A stretch of 38,109 nt of DNA. Source: a virus. Shown here piece by piece: positions 1 to 7,518 of this stretch. Both the position numbers and the translations under genes were made by a program. The DNA is taken from the IMG/VR virus record IMGVR_UViG_3300032053_000211, positions 1-38,109 of that record; one strand, given 5' to 3'. Below the pieces are notes generated by a model. The model had not been told where the DNA came from. It made no database searches and was given only the letters and a program-made list of their open reading frames with translations. Position 1 is the stretch's first letter. Each line of letters starts with the position of its first letter.

Positions 1-1
1 G

Positions 2-67
2 GGCGTCTTGCTCAGTCCTCTTCTGGCAGCCGACCGCGTGAACGTGATCGCCTGGGGTGCCGACTAG
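2..67 (+). CDS. C-terminal end of an upstream gene (partial)
   Basis: An open frame enters from the left edge and ends at TAG (65-67), giving 21 residues that end in IAWGAD. Nothing identifies the protein. Its position before virion genes suggests another structural gene. The frame is inferred only from being open and from the compact layout, so it is tentative. Confidence 0.4.
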   Translation, partial: GVLLSPLLAADRVNVIAWGAD

Positions 68-83
68 AACCGAATAACCATAC

Positions 84-128
84 GGGGCGGGGCAGACAAG
101 GCGAAAGCCCCAGCGACTCCCCCGCCCC
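84..128. promoter_or_regulatory. Perfect 9-bp inverted repeat with nested GAAA hairpin
   Basis: GGGGCGGGG (84-92) is perfectly complementary to CCCCGCCCC (120-128). Inside the loop a small hairpin GGC-GAAA-GCC (100-109) has a GNRA-type tetraloop. An alternative stem GGGGC (89-93) with GCCCC (107-111) would compete with the outer one. No T-run follows, so it is not a standard intrinsic terminator. It sits between a stop codon (67) and the start at 150, so it could stabilise a 3' end or control translation of the next gene. Function is unknown. Confidence 0.45.
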
Positions 129-149
129 AATAACCGAGTGAGGCCGGAT

Positions 150-524
150 ATGGCAAACGGCAACGAAACCTATACGGAAGTCCTGGCCGGTATTCGTGAC
201 CGTCTTAATGGGATTGATGACCGCCTGACCTCAGTAGAGGAGCGCATCACATCGGGGGCGTCGAGTGACCGCGCCGATGCGGTTGGCAGTCGTAAGGACT
301 TTGAGGCGCTCCGCAACGTTGTGAATCACCAGCAGACGGCGGCGGCTAGTAACTACAGCAAGCAGGTCGCGGTTTGCGACGGGCGGTTCATCGGGCTGGA
401 AGACTTCAAGAAGGGCGTTATGACTATTCGGGCTGCACTCCTCTGGTCAGTGGCGACTGCGATATCCGTGGCGGGCGTGTCGGCAAGCATCGCATCGATA
501 GTGGTGAAGGTGCTAGGGGGTTAA
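150..524 (+). CDS. Coiled-coil protein with C-terminal membrane segment
   Basis: A 124-residue protein starting at ATG 150 (GAGG at 140-143 gives good spacing; the in-frame GTG at 138 is less likely). Residues about 8-60 have heptad-like spacing typical of a coiled coil (IRDRLNGIDDRL...). The last 30 residues are a hydrophobic helix (ALLWSVATAISVAG... to KVLGG). Small phage proteins with a coiled coil followed by one membrane segment include XhlA/holin-like and other membrane-anchored factors. It lies far from the lysin gene at 11895, so a holin role is only a possibility. The next gene starts 3 nt after its stop. Confidence 0.75.
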   Translation: MANGNETYTEVLAGIRDRLNGIDDRLTSVEERITSGASSDRADAVGSRKDFEALRNVVNHQQTAAASNYSKQVAVCDGRFIGLEDFKKGVMTIRAALLWSVATAISVAGVSASIASIVVKVLGG

Positions 525-527
525 CCT

Positions 528-902
528 ATGGCGATTGTAACAAGACAAGACCGAGTTTCCAGAGTTGACACTCGGCTGGTGCGCTACACCGATCGCGCGG
601 TAGCGGCGATCCTAACGATGGCCTGCCCACACGGTGGCGCGGGTTTTCGCCTGGACAAGGTGACCGTCCACTACAGCGCCGCCGTAACACTCAATGTTAC
701 CGTGTCACTGGATTCCGGCGAGGGCGCGGCATGGGATTGCACCCTGCGGACGATAGCGCTTAACGTCAACCAGGACGGCGTATGGATTCCCGAAGAGGAA
801 CTCCTCTTCAGCGCGGACGACGCGATCACCGTTGTTGCCCCGTCCGGCGGAGTGGGCGTGACCGGCGCAGTTTCCGTCTACCTAGAAGAGATGGGGCGGT
901 AA
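528..902 (+). CDS. Hypothetical beta-rich virion-region protein
   Basis: A 124-residue protein with a good ribosome site (AGGGGG at 515-520) ahead of ATG 528. It is rich in V, T, S and G and looks like alternating beta strands, with no catalytic motif or membrane segment seen. The neighbours on both sides look structural and the spacing is only a few bases, so it is probably expressed with the virion genes. A head decoration or appendage role is a guess from position. Confidence 0.7.
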   Translation: MAIVTRQDRVSRVDTRLVRYTDRAVAAILTMACPHGGAGFRLDKVTVHYSAAVTLNVTVSLDSGEGAAWDCTLRTIALNVNQDGVWIPEEELLFSADDAITVVAPSGGVGVTGAVSVYLEEMGR

Positions 903-903
903 C

Positions 904-1710
904 GTGGCTGTTATAGTAGACGGTAAGACCAACGCGATCAAGGAGTCCTCTTATATCCCTGGCATTCAGGACTCCGGTGACCTATCCGGCGGAGCCCTTG
1001 TTATCGTGGCCGTGGCAGAACCTGCTGCTGCCGATTTCACGGTGCCTCTTACTATTGTTGCACCTACCGATGCTAGGTGGGCTGTGGCGTCCTTTGCTGC
1101 GGTAGTAGGCTACAACGTTACGGCTGCTGACGGCAACTTCCGTTGCCGCGTCTACGTGGACGTTCAAGACCCCGCTAATCTGATACTTGACCGAACAACA
1201 GCAGGAGCCGTCCCTGACTTCGACGCAGCGACTGTTTCGGGTGTATGGATTCCTGCCGTCTTCGCTTTGCTATCAGATGGCCTCCCGCACGATTTCCTCT
1301 TCTTCCTTTGGAAGGACGGCGCTGGCGTGGGCACAACACTAAATGCTCTGGAGCTGTTTGCAGGCGTAGGTTCGGGCGACGGCGTCGGCGCGTTCGAGAG
1401 CCTGGCTTTTGCGGGAGCACGTGGTCTAGCTACAATCAGCGGTCTCTTCGGTGTTCGTTTCGCTGGCTTCGGGGCTACTCAGACCAACATCATTTGCACG
1501 CCTGCGGGCGCTGGCCTAACTGCCGACGTCGCCGTGGTCGGCCCAACCGCAGGTGATCAGCCGCTTTCCCTGGTCGAGGGCGGGGGCAACTGGTTTAATA
1601 CCCGCCCTGTCCACTTGCTAGGTAGTCTAGGCGTCATCACTGAGGCCCTCGTACCAGACACTGCAACTTTCGTTAGCTACCTTCGCATTATCTGGAACGA
1701 TATCGAGTAG
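904..1710 (+). CDS. Hypothetical Ala/Val/Gly-rich structural-type protein
   Basis: A 268-residue protein starting at GTG 904, one base after the preceding stop. It is rich in A, V, G, T and F, low in Lys, and looks largely beta-stranded. No known domain was recognised. Composition and context, between virion-region genes and before a connector-like protein, fit a capsid- or neck-associated structural protein, but the sequence does not decide which. Confidence 0.65.
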   Translation: MAVIVDGKTNAIKESSYIPGIQDSGDLSGGALVIVAVAEPAAADFTVPLTIVAPTDARWAVASFAAVVGYNVTAADGNFRCRVYVDVQDPANLILDRTTAGAVPDFDAATVSGVWIPAVFALLSDGLPHDFLFFLWKDGAGVGTTLNALELFAGVGSGDGVGAFESLAFAGARGLATISGLFGVRFAGFGATQTNIICTPAGAGLTADVAVVGPTAGDQPLSLVEGGGNWFNTRPVHLLGSLGVITEALVPDTATFVSYLRIIWNDIE

Positions 1711-1713
1711 AGC

Positions 1714-1959
1714 ATGAACACACGTGATATGGCCTTGCTGGAGGAGGCCCAGCGGAGCCACCTGAACGCCCTTGCGGGCGTGTTCGGGCGCAACCTGATC
1801 ATGGAGGCTGGTGTCGCTACGCCGACGCGCAGCGCGCGCAGGCTTGGTCGACGTCCGGTGCAAACGCGGCGACCCACGACCAAGACGGTATCCGAGACTC
1901 AAGTAGTGATCAAGGTCGACGCCAAGGGCAGCGCCGAGGTAGCGGTAGACGAGGACTAG
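1714..1959 (+). CDS. Small basic hypothetical protein
   Basis: An 81-residue protein from ATG 1714, three bases after the previous stop. The middle (residues about 37-58) is strongly basic with many Arg (RSARRLGRRPVQTRRP), and the C-terminus is acidic (VAVDED). No family is recognised. The basic patch could bind nucleic acid or an acidic partner protein. It lies in the head/neck gene run. Confidence 0.6.
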   Translation: MNTRDMALLEEAQRSHLNALAGVFGRNLIMEAGVATPTRSARRLGRRPVQTRRPTTKTVSETQVVIKVDAKGSAEVAVDED

Positions 1960-1962
1960 GTC

Positions 1963-3063
1963 ATGAAACTTTTCGCGGCGGTGTGGCATTTTAGGCCAGG
2001 AGCGCCTGGCACCTGGACTGACAAGACCGCGCTGGCGGACTCGGATATGGCCCTAACGATCCAGACGGACGACGAGCTATACTTTGGCATGGACGACTGG
2101 ACTTCGGGTATCCTGTTCTTCTTGTCCGCTTACCCATCCGCCGTTGGCTACACCATCTCGCTGTGGGATGGAGACGATTGGCGGGCCGTGCACCTAGAGG
2201 ACGTTTACCAAACGATCATGACTGGCCACACGTTCGACCGCGCCTTCACGTTCAAAACCGACGGCGCGGCCTACTGGGGGCGGTCGCCCTACGCTTGGGG
2301 GCTCGACACGCCCTCAGCGGCGAGCAACTGGCCGAAGACCGAGAATCCGCCGAACGACGTTACGACGGAGTTCTGGATTCGCGTTACCTTCTCAGCGGTA
2401 GCGGGGACGATGACACTCAAGATCGCACGCCCGCTGATGTATAACACCTACACCTCCTACAACCACGTGGCGCAGTTCCTGAGCCTGTCTTCGTTTACGG
2501 ACGTGACGGCACCGGAGGTATCCGTTGTTCGGCACGCCATCCGTGACCAGGAGGACTGGCTCGATCAGTACTGCCGTCGGACGTGGCGCTACAAGATGGT
2601 GTGGGGGGAGACGCACGACTTCAACCCCTACGGTATGCGGCTACGCATTCAGCCGCCGCAGATGGTGATGAACGTCGGGCTCTGGCAGGGGACGGCATTC
2701 GAGGCCATGCGGGAGGGGCGCGGCAAGGACTGGTTCCTAGACCCCTACTCGGGGATGTTCTACTTCATGCTCCCGTCCTTCCGACTACGCTACTACAGCT
2801 TCCTGCTGAGCCGCTACCTGCGGCAGCCACGCAGCGTGAGCATCGACTACCTCGCAGGGCAGGACTTTGAAACTAGCCCTCAGATGGCCGAGGTGCAGCA
2901 CATCATCCTTCGGCTGGTGGGGGCCGACCTCGCGCGAAACAGCGACCAGACTGGCTGGCTGTCTAGCGGGCTGAACGAGCTGAGCAAGAGCGAAAAAGTG
3001 AGAGAGTGGTACGAGGTCGCCTTGGAGCGAGCAGACCACCTGCGGTATGTAGTGATTCTGTAG
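1963..3063 (+). CDS. Head-tail connector-like protein with extra N-terminal domain
   Basis: A 366-residue protein. The N-terminal half (about 1-180) looks like a beta-sandwich rich in Trp, Thr and aromatic residues. The C-terminal half (about 185-366) resembles phage gp6/Ad1-type head-tail connector proteins: a helix around VVRHAIRDQEDWLDQYCRR, a basic/aromatic middle, then a long helical tail (MAEVQHIILRLVGADLARN, and ALERADHLRYVVIL). Such proteins form the ring between portal and tail. Typical connectors are 90-200 residues, so the N-terminal domain is extra. The assignment rests on pattern and on position upstream of the terminator and tube genes. Confidence 0.5.
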   Translation: MKLFAAVWHFRPGAPGTWTDKTALADSDMALTIQTDDELYFGMDDWTSGILFFLSAYPSAVGYTISLWDGDDWRAVHLEDVYQTIMTGHTFDRAFTFKTDGAAYWGRSPYAWGLDTPSAASNWPKTENPPNDVTTEFWIRVTFSAVAGTMTLKIARPLMYNTYTSYNHVAQFLSLSSFTDVTAPEVSVVRHAIRDQEDWLDQYCRRTWRYKMVWGETHDFNPYGMRLRIQPPQMVMNVGLWQGTAFEAMREGRGKDWFLDPYSGMFYFMLPSFRLRYYSFLLSRYLRQPRSVSIDYLAGQDFETSPQMAEVQHIILRLVGADLARNSDQTGWLSSGLNELSKSEKVREWYEVALERADHLRYVVIL

Positions 3064-3064
3064 A

Positions 3065-4519
3065 ATGGCAATCGTTAGAGCGCGATACGCCGACACCGTC
3101 CTCGACCCGAACGGGAACGTCATCCCTACGGCGACCGTAACGGCGCGCCAGCCAGGAACCACGACCCCGATTACCGAGTCGATGTACGGGAGCACCACTA
3201 CGCCCACGGCGCTGCCGAATCCGTTTCCTGTAGATGGCTACGGGCGCTTCGCTTTCTATATGGACGAGCCTGCGCGCGTAGACCTCTACGTATATGCTCC
3301 AGGCCGAATCGCCTACACGCTCTCGAACGTCGACGTGACCCGCGCGGCTGACGCAGCCTACTTTATCGCTGCGGCCAACGCCTCGGCGCAGAGCAAGGCA
3401 CTCGCCTGGCGGGTATGCACGGGGGTCGCTGACAATGTGGATATCCAGGCGGGGATCGACGCGGTCTACGCCCTGGGCGGCGGGGAGATAGAACTGAGCG
3501 AAGGCCTGTTCTCCCTAGTTGCAACGGTCACACTCAAGGACGGCGTGACCCTTAAGGGCAAGGGGTCAGACGCCACCACACTGCGGTGGGCGGGATTGGC
3601 CGTTAACAACGTGGTGTCCTCCTCTGTCGTGTCTCCGCTTACGGGCGCACAGCTCAAGGGGATGACCGTTGACGCGAACAGCGTTGCTACAGTCACACCG
3701 CTGTTTCTGAACTCCTCTCGCTGGTGCGTCCTTGACGACGTGATCCTGGCCAACACCGGCGCGGGTGCCCCCGCGCTCCGTATCGAGGCGACGATCTTTA
3801 GCGAGAACGCAGCCTTCAACACCTTTATCAACGTGGAGATTCGTGTGGCGGGGACGGGACTGCAATTCAACGGAGTGGACGGGAGCCAGTGTGTTACGAA
3901 TAACTACTTCTACAACCTGCGCCTGCGGCAGATCACGATTGTTGGCATCCGCCTCGCGGACTGGACGGACAACAACTATTTCTACGGAACTCACATCGGT
4001 CTGACGGGTAACGGCGCGTATGGTCTTGTCTTCAACGACAGTACCACGCCTGGGGGCGATGTTGGGGTGTACGGGAATCAGTTCTACGGACTATCTGTAG
4101 ACTCCTTCGGCATCGCGGGGGCGACGGGCATCCTGTTCAACAAGAGCAAGCAGAACGCTGTCTGGGGGTTTTTCCATTCGCCGGAGGTGTTCAGCGGAAC
4201 CTTGATCAACGATAACGCGGGCAGGGCGGACAGCTACTACATCGTCAACCTGCAACAGAACCTGGCCGCAAACGGTATCGAAATCCTCACGAAGGGGGTC
4301 GTCAGCGAGCGCGGTGGGGCGGCTGCTGCTGTTGTGGATGGAGGGACGATCGCGCACGGCCTGTCGGCGACGCCGAACCATGCGGTCGCCACGGCGAGCG
4401 TCGCAGGCGAGTTCGTGAGCATCACCGCTAAGAGCGCGACCACCCTTACGGTTGCTATCAAGACACACACTGGTGGGGTAGGGACACAACAGACCATCTA
4501 CTGGAGGGCTTGGGTCTAG
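3065..4519 (+). CDS. Right-handed beta-helix spike or fibre protein
   Basis: A 484-residue protein. Residues about 5-95 resemble the beta-sandwich attachment domain common in tail fibres (DPNGNVIPTATVTA, then NPFPVDGYGRFAFYMDEP). Residues about 120-400 look like a right-handed beta-helix of the pectate-lyase/tailspike type: DNVDIQAGIDAVYALGGGEIEL, then GVTLKGKG and repeated short strands with stacked Asn/Phe. The C-terminus (about 420-484) has the IAHGLSATPNHA pattern seen at fibre ends. Such proteins bind or cleave surface glycans of the host. Its stop TAG overlaps the GTG start of the next gene. It lies between connector and terminator genes, not with the baseplate genes. Confidence 0.7.
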   Translation: MAIVRARYADTVLDPNGNVIPTATVTARQPGTTTPITESMYGSTTTPTALPNPFPVDGYGRFAFYMDEPARVDLYVYAPGRIAYTLSNVDVTRAADAAYFIAAANASAQSKALAWRVCTGVADNVDIQAGIDAVYALGGGEIELSEGLFSLVATVTLKDGVTLKGKGSDATTLRWAGLAVNNVVSSSVVSPLTGAQLKGMTVDANSVATVTPLFLNSSRWCVLDDVILANTGAGAPALRIEATIFSENAAFNTFINVEIRVAGTGLQFNGVDGSQCVTNNYFYNLRLRQITIVGIRLADWTDNNYFYGTHIGLTGNGAYGLVFNDSTTPGGDVGVYGNQFYGLSVDSFGIAGATGILFNKSKQNAVWGFFHSPEVFSGTLINDNAGRADSYYIVNLQQNLAANGIEILTKGVVSERGGAAAAVVDGGTIAHGLSATPNHAVATASVAGEFVSITAKSATTLTVAIKTHTGGVGTQQTIYWRAWV

Positions 4520-5208
4520 TGCCTATCATCCTACCGCCAGGGACTACGCCGGAAGCGGAGCAGCCTACCTATGGCCACACCGTGCAGGACGCGCTACTCA
4601 CGCTGCCGACGCCGTCCTTGGTTACGTTCGGTAATGAGCCTGTCCCTGCAGAAATCATGCGCGATCTGATAAGCTGGGCATGGGTTCAGGCGGGGACGCT
4701 ACCGCGTCCGGAGTTCCGCATCAAGGATGACGTTCAACAGGACGCCGAGCAGATGTGGCTCGGACGCGCGGACTGGGTGGTAATCGGAGAGACCCGCGTC
4801 GACGAGCGCCAGCATGGGTTCACCTACGAGTTCAAGGATATCGACATAACCGTCCCGATCGAGATTCATACGAAGAACAGTCGCCAGCGCCTCTACAACG
4901 TGATGGCTGAGGTTCGCCGAATCATCTATACCTATCAGCGAGTGCTCCGGCCTTATCAGCAGCTCTACTGGGATAGCTTTCAGGAGCAGTCCGAGGGGCT
5001 GCACAAGTACTGGCGGGGCACATGCACTGTCCGGCTGACGAGTCGCATCGTGCCGGTTGTGACAGGCATCGTGACGGGCTACGAAACCCCGTCTAGACCG
5101 TCGGCCTCTGAGCCGGTGCCACAGCGCCAGCCGAAGGACGAATTCGTGCACGAGGAGCCAGAGATTCCGGTGCCGCCACCGCGTGCGCCGAGACCAGACG
5201 CATTCTAG
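4519..5208 (+). CDS. Tail terminator / tail completion-like protein
   Basis: A 229-residue protein. The start is placed at GTG 4519 because GGAGGG (4503-4508) is correctly spaced there; the in-frame TTG at 4510 is too close. The centre reads IDITVPIEIHTKNSRQRLYNVMAEVRRII, a pattern typical of Ne1-type tail terminators, which cap the tail tube and join it to the head. The last 40 residues are Pro/Glu rich and probably flexible. The tail tube gene follows 12 nt later, the usual order. Assignment by pattern and synteny. Confidence 0.55.
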   Translation: MPIILPPGTTPEAEQPTYGHTVQDALLTLPTPSLVTFGNEPVPAEIMRDLISWAWVQAGTLPRPEFRIKDDVQQDAEQMWLGRADWVVIGETRVDERQHGFTYEFKDIDITVPIEIHTKNSRQRLYNVMAEVRRIIYTYQRVLRPYQQLYWDSFQEQSEGLHKYWRGTCTVRLTSRIVPVVTGIVTGYETPSRPSASEPVPQRQPKDEFVHEEPEIPVPPPRAPRPDAF

Positions 5209-5220
5209 GAGAGGTGAAGT

Positions 5221-6267
5221 ATGGCAATAATCAGAACGGAACGCGCTAGCGTCCTCTGGGCGGAGGAGTCCGCGTTTGGCTCTCTGCCTGGTAGTGGCTG
5301 GAAGCGGTTCGGTATTCATGAGGCCGTCAACGTGGCCGACCCTGAGTACGAGTGGGCTCCGTTCTTCGGTATCTTCTCGACGCGCGGACGGCAGACGATC
5401 CTGCGCGGGCGCGAATCCTTCAGGGGGACGGTGCCAGATATTCGCCTGCAGGGAAACAACACGTGGATCATGAAGATGATTCTGGGTCGTCGCTCCGGCA
5501 ACGACTACGTGGATGACTACCGGCAGGTGTCCATTCCCTTCCCCTCGTTCACTATGGCGGTTGGTCTGAAGGACTCGGACGGCAACTGGGCGCTGATCCG
5601 TGACTACCTTGGCGGGCGCGTCAATCGCGCTACGCTGTTCGCTAACGAGGGCGAAGATCTGCGTCTCAGTCTGGACGAGCTTCTGTTCAAGGACATGATC
5701 CACAACATCAGTGGCAAGGGGAAGTATAGCGCCAGCGCGACGGTGGGGAGTGATCCAGGGCCAATCTCCACAGGTCGGTTCATGTTCTCGGCGGCGGAGA
5801 TCAACATTAATGGCGTTGTCTTTGCTCACATCCGACGCTTCTCCCTGACGATAGACAACCAGCTTGAGACCAAGTACTACCTGTCCCGCGCCGACAGCGC
5901 GGACGGCTCCCAGCACCCGAAAGACCTGGTGCCAGGCAAGCAGGTCTACCGCCTGGAGACTGAGCTGGACATGGCTGACCCTGTGATCGACCGCGATATC
6001 TGGGAGTTCTTGGTCAACCAGGGTGCGAGCACGTGGCCTGGCAACACACTCGGTGCTCAGATTAGCATCTACTTCACCTCGATTAGCGAAACCGGCGGCA
6101 GCTATCGCTTCGAAATCCATTGTTCTGCCACTGGTGTGTCCGCAACCCACCCAGGTGCCGTGTTGCTTAGCGCCCCCGCGCACATACCTGCGCCTCCGAC
6201 GGGCCTGGTGCCCCAGATGGCGACGTGGGACGTGGGCGACGTGACCGTCTACGCGGAGCAGTATTAA
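5221..6267 (+). CDS. Probable major tail tube protein
   Basis: A 348-residue protein with a strong ribosome site (GGAGAGG) before ATG 5221. The N-terminus (RASVLWAEESAFGSLPGSGWKRFG) matches the opening of many tail tube proteins, which start by matching a target value to a construct. The rest is rich in beta strands, with a central region (INGVVFAHIRRFSLTIDNQLETKYYL) typical of tube folds. Many copies would stack to form the tail channel. The order terminator, tube, chaperone, tape measure supports this. It ends TAATG, coupled to the next small gene. Confidence 0.65.
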   Translation: MAIIRTERASVLWAEESAFGSLPGSGWKRFGIHEAVNVADPEYEWAPFFGIFSTRGRQTILRGRESFRGTVPDIRLQGNNTWIMKMILGRRSGNDYVDDYRQVSIPFPSFTMAVGLKDSDGNWALIRDYLGGRVNRATLFANEGEDLRLSLDELLFKDMIHNISGKGKYSASATVGSDPGPISTGRFMFSAAEININGVVFAHIRRFSLTIDNQLETKYYLSRADSADGSQHPKDLVPGKQVYRLETELDMADPVIDRDIWEFLVNQGASTWPGNTLGAQISIYFTSISETGGSYRFEIHCSATGVSATHPGAVLLSAPAHIPAPPTGLVPQMATWDVGDVTVYAEQY

Positions 6268-6416
6268 TGGCTGTGGATACTGACACTAAGACACGAACGC
6301 CAGTCAGACCAGGCCCATCGATCTTCCCTGGGCCGGAGAGGTTTGTGCAGCCGGACAGGGTGTGCCCTACGCAACGTAAATGGGTCGCGTGGCCATCCCG
6401 TCCGAATGCTCCCTAA
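6267..6416 (+). CDS. Small Pro-rich hypothetical protein
   Basis: A 49-residue frame starting at ATG 6267, overlapping the tube gene stop (TAATG). It is rich in Pro, Arg and Thr (TPVRPGPSIFPGPERF) and has no recognised domain. It overlaps the next gene by 37 nt, and the stop-start coupling is the main evidence that it is real. A TAA codon lies directly before 6380 in the next gene's frame, so the two are probably separate proteins, not a frameshift fusion. Confidence 0.4.
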   Translation: MAVDTDTKTRTPVRPGPSIFPGPERFVQPDRVCPTQRKWVAWPSRPNAP

Positions 6417-6916
6417 CTAACGTGTTCTATGTACTGGGCCAGGGCTTCCCTGACGACTTCAACCTAGACACCTACCAGGTCAGCACGGCAGCCGAGAACA
6501 GCGTTCCGCAGGAGGTTGCGGACGCCGTGTGTGACGAGCTAGTCAGGGCGCTCCGCTGGTTCCATAACTCGAACGATCAGTACTTGGGAGACCCGACAGT
6601 GCGGGCGATACCGGACGCCGAGGTTAGGGCACGCATCGCGGGTGCCCAGGAGGGTTACCACCGTGAGGCGAAGAACAGGCAAGGGCTGCTAGAGTATGAC
6701 ATCACGGCCCTGCCGTTTGACCGGCAGCGCGCGTGGTGCGAGCGAGTCGAGCGCATCTGGTCGGACTGGCTCGCGGCGCATCCTGAATGGAGATACGATA
6801 CCGAGCACGGGCTGGTTCATCGAGAGCGCGGTTTCGTGGGCGGCCCTGATGGGCTGCGAGCAATTGAGGACATGTTTGATTGGGTCAGCTACAGCGGCGA
6901 CCCAGGCATTGCGTAA
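6380..6916 (+). CDS. Hypothetical protein of the tail gene block
   Basis: A 178-residue acidic protein rich in Trp and Asp/Glu (for example ERVERIWSDWLAAHPEWRYD). It appears mostly helical. No family is recognised. The start at ATG 6380 has no clear ribosome site, so initiation may depend on translation of the overlapping small frame upstream. It lies between the tube and chaperone genes, so a tail assembly role is possible but not shown. Confidence 0.6.
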   Translation: MGRVAIPSECSLTNVFYVLGQGFPDDFNLDTYQVSTAAENSVPQEVADAVCDELVRALRWFHNSNDQYLGDPTVRAIPDAEVRARIAGAQEGYHREAKNRQGLLEYDITALPFDRQRAWCERVERIWSDWLAAHPEWRYDTEHGLVHRERGFVGGPDGLRAIEDMFDWVSYSGDPGIA

Positions 6917-6928
6917 GGGAGGTAAGCG

Positions 6929-7315
6929 ATGAGCGGACGACCAGCAAAGGTGACAAACGAGGGCGGCATTACCATGGCCGATGTCATGGTGGACAGCGCG
7001 GGCGTTAAGGAGTTGGAGATCACGGTCAACGGCAAGGTCGGTACCGTAGTCTATAGGGAGTTGTCCTACTGGGAGAAGAACCTAGCCCTCAGCGCGGCGA
7101 CTGAGTACTACCAGGACGAGACTGGCGGTCTGCGCAGCCGATTCCACCTCGAGACTTACGTGGAGGAGTGCCTCCTGAAGATGATTCAACAGGCTCCCTT
7201 CCCCGTCAATCATATGGTTCTACGCGGGATGCGTCGCGTGGTCGGCGAGCAACTGGCAACGATCATTCCGCCTGCTAACGACGGCGGCCCCTCGGACGCG
7301 GCAAAAAAAGAGTAG
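6929..7315 (+). CDS. Tail assembly chaperone, short (G-like) form
   Basis: A 128-residue protein with GGGAGGT (6917-6923) before ATG 6929. A beta-rich start (VKELEITVNGKVGTVVYRELSYWEKN) is followed by a helical region, like G-type tail assembly chaperones that bind the tape measure during tail building. It ends in AAKKE, and the two Lys codons lie in a run of seven A that allows -1 slippage into a second frame. The short form is made when the ribosome does not slip. Position directly before the tape measure gene is diagnostic. Confidence 0.7.
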   Translation: MSGRPAKVTNEGGITMADVMVDSAGVKELEITVNGKVGTVVYRELSYWEKNLALSAATEYYQDETGGLRSRFHLETYVEECLLKMIQQAPFPVNHMVLRGMRRVVGEQLATIIPPANDGGPSDAAKKE

Positions 7316-7518
7316 AGCGGGTAATCCAGGGCGGCAAGATCGGGATCACTGATGTTGTTGTTGCCCGCAAAGTGGTAGAATACGCCCTTTTGACAGCAGG
7401 CATCCCGTATCGGGATGTGAAAGTGCTGTCAGAAGAAGATGCGTGGGTATACTTTCACATTGGAAATGCATTCTCTGAGCGGCAGCAGGCCGCGCTAGAC
7501 ACGGCGAGGTCACGGTAA
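6929..7518 (+). CDS. Tail assembly chaperone, -1 frameshift (G-T-like) form
   Basis: The 127 residues up to the second Lys codon (7307-7309) are read in frame 0. After a -1 slip, base 7309 is reused and a further 69 codons are open (RVERVIQGGKIGITDVVVA..., ...LLTAGIPYRDVKVL...) to TAA at 7516-7518, giving about 196 residues. That stop overlaps the tape measure ATG (TAATG). The extension has no start of its own, yet fills the gap exactly, as in lambda G/GT. The T-like part usually binds tail tube protein. Only the sequence logic is seen; slippage rate is unknown. Confidence 0.75.
7303..7309 (+). other. -1 ribosomal frameshift slippery site (A7)
   Basis: Seven A residues followed by G, read in frame 0 as gcA AAA AAA GAG TAG. 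The run allows both tRNA-Lys to re-pair one base back. The zero-frame stop is only 4 nt downstream, which is typical of phage tail chaperone sites. Confidence 0.75.

Noticed and set aside
4699-6183. Long open frame on the minus strand (494 codons)
   Set aside because: It lies opposite clear tail genes. GC-rich genes often leave the opposite strand open, its composition is Arg/His/Val rich without a family pattern, and no other minus-strand gene is supported.
6267-6416. Frameshift fusion of the 49-residue frame with the 178-residue gene
   Set aside because: No slippery site is seen in the 37-nt overlap and a TAA lies just before 6380 in the second frame; two separate proteins are simpler.
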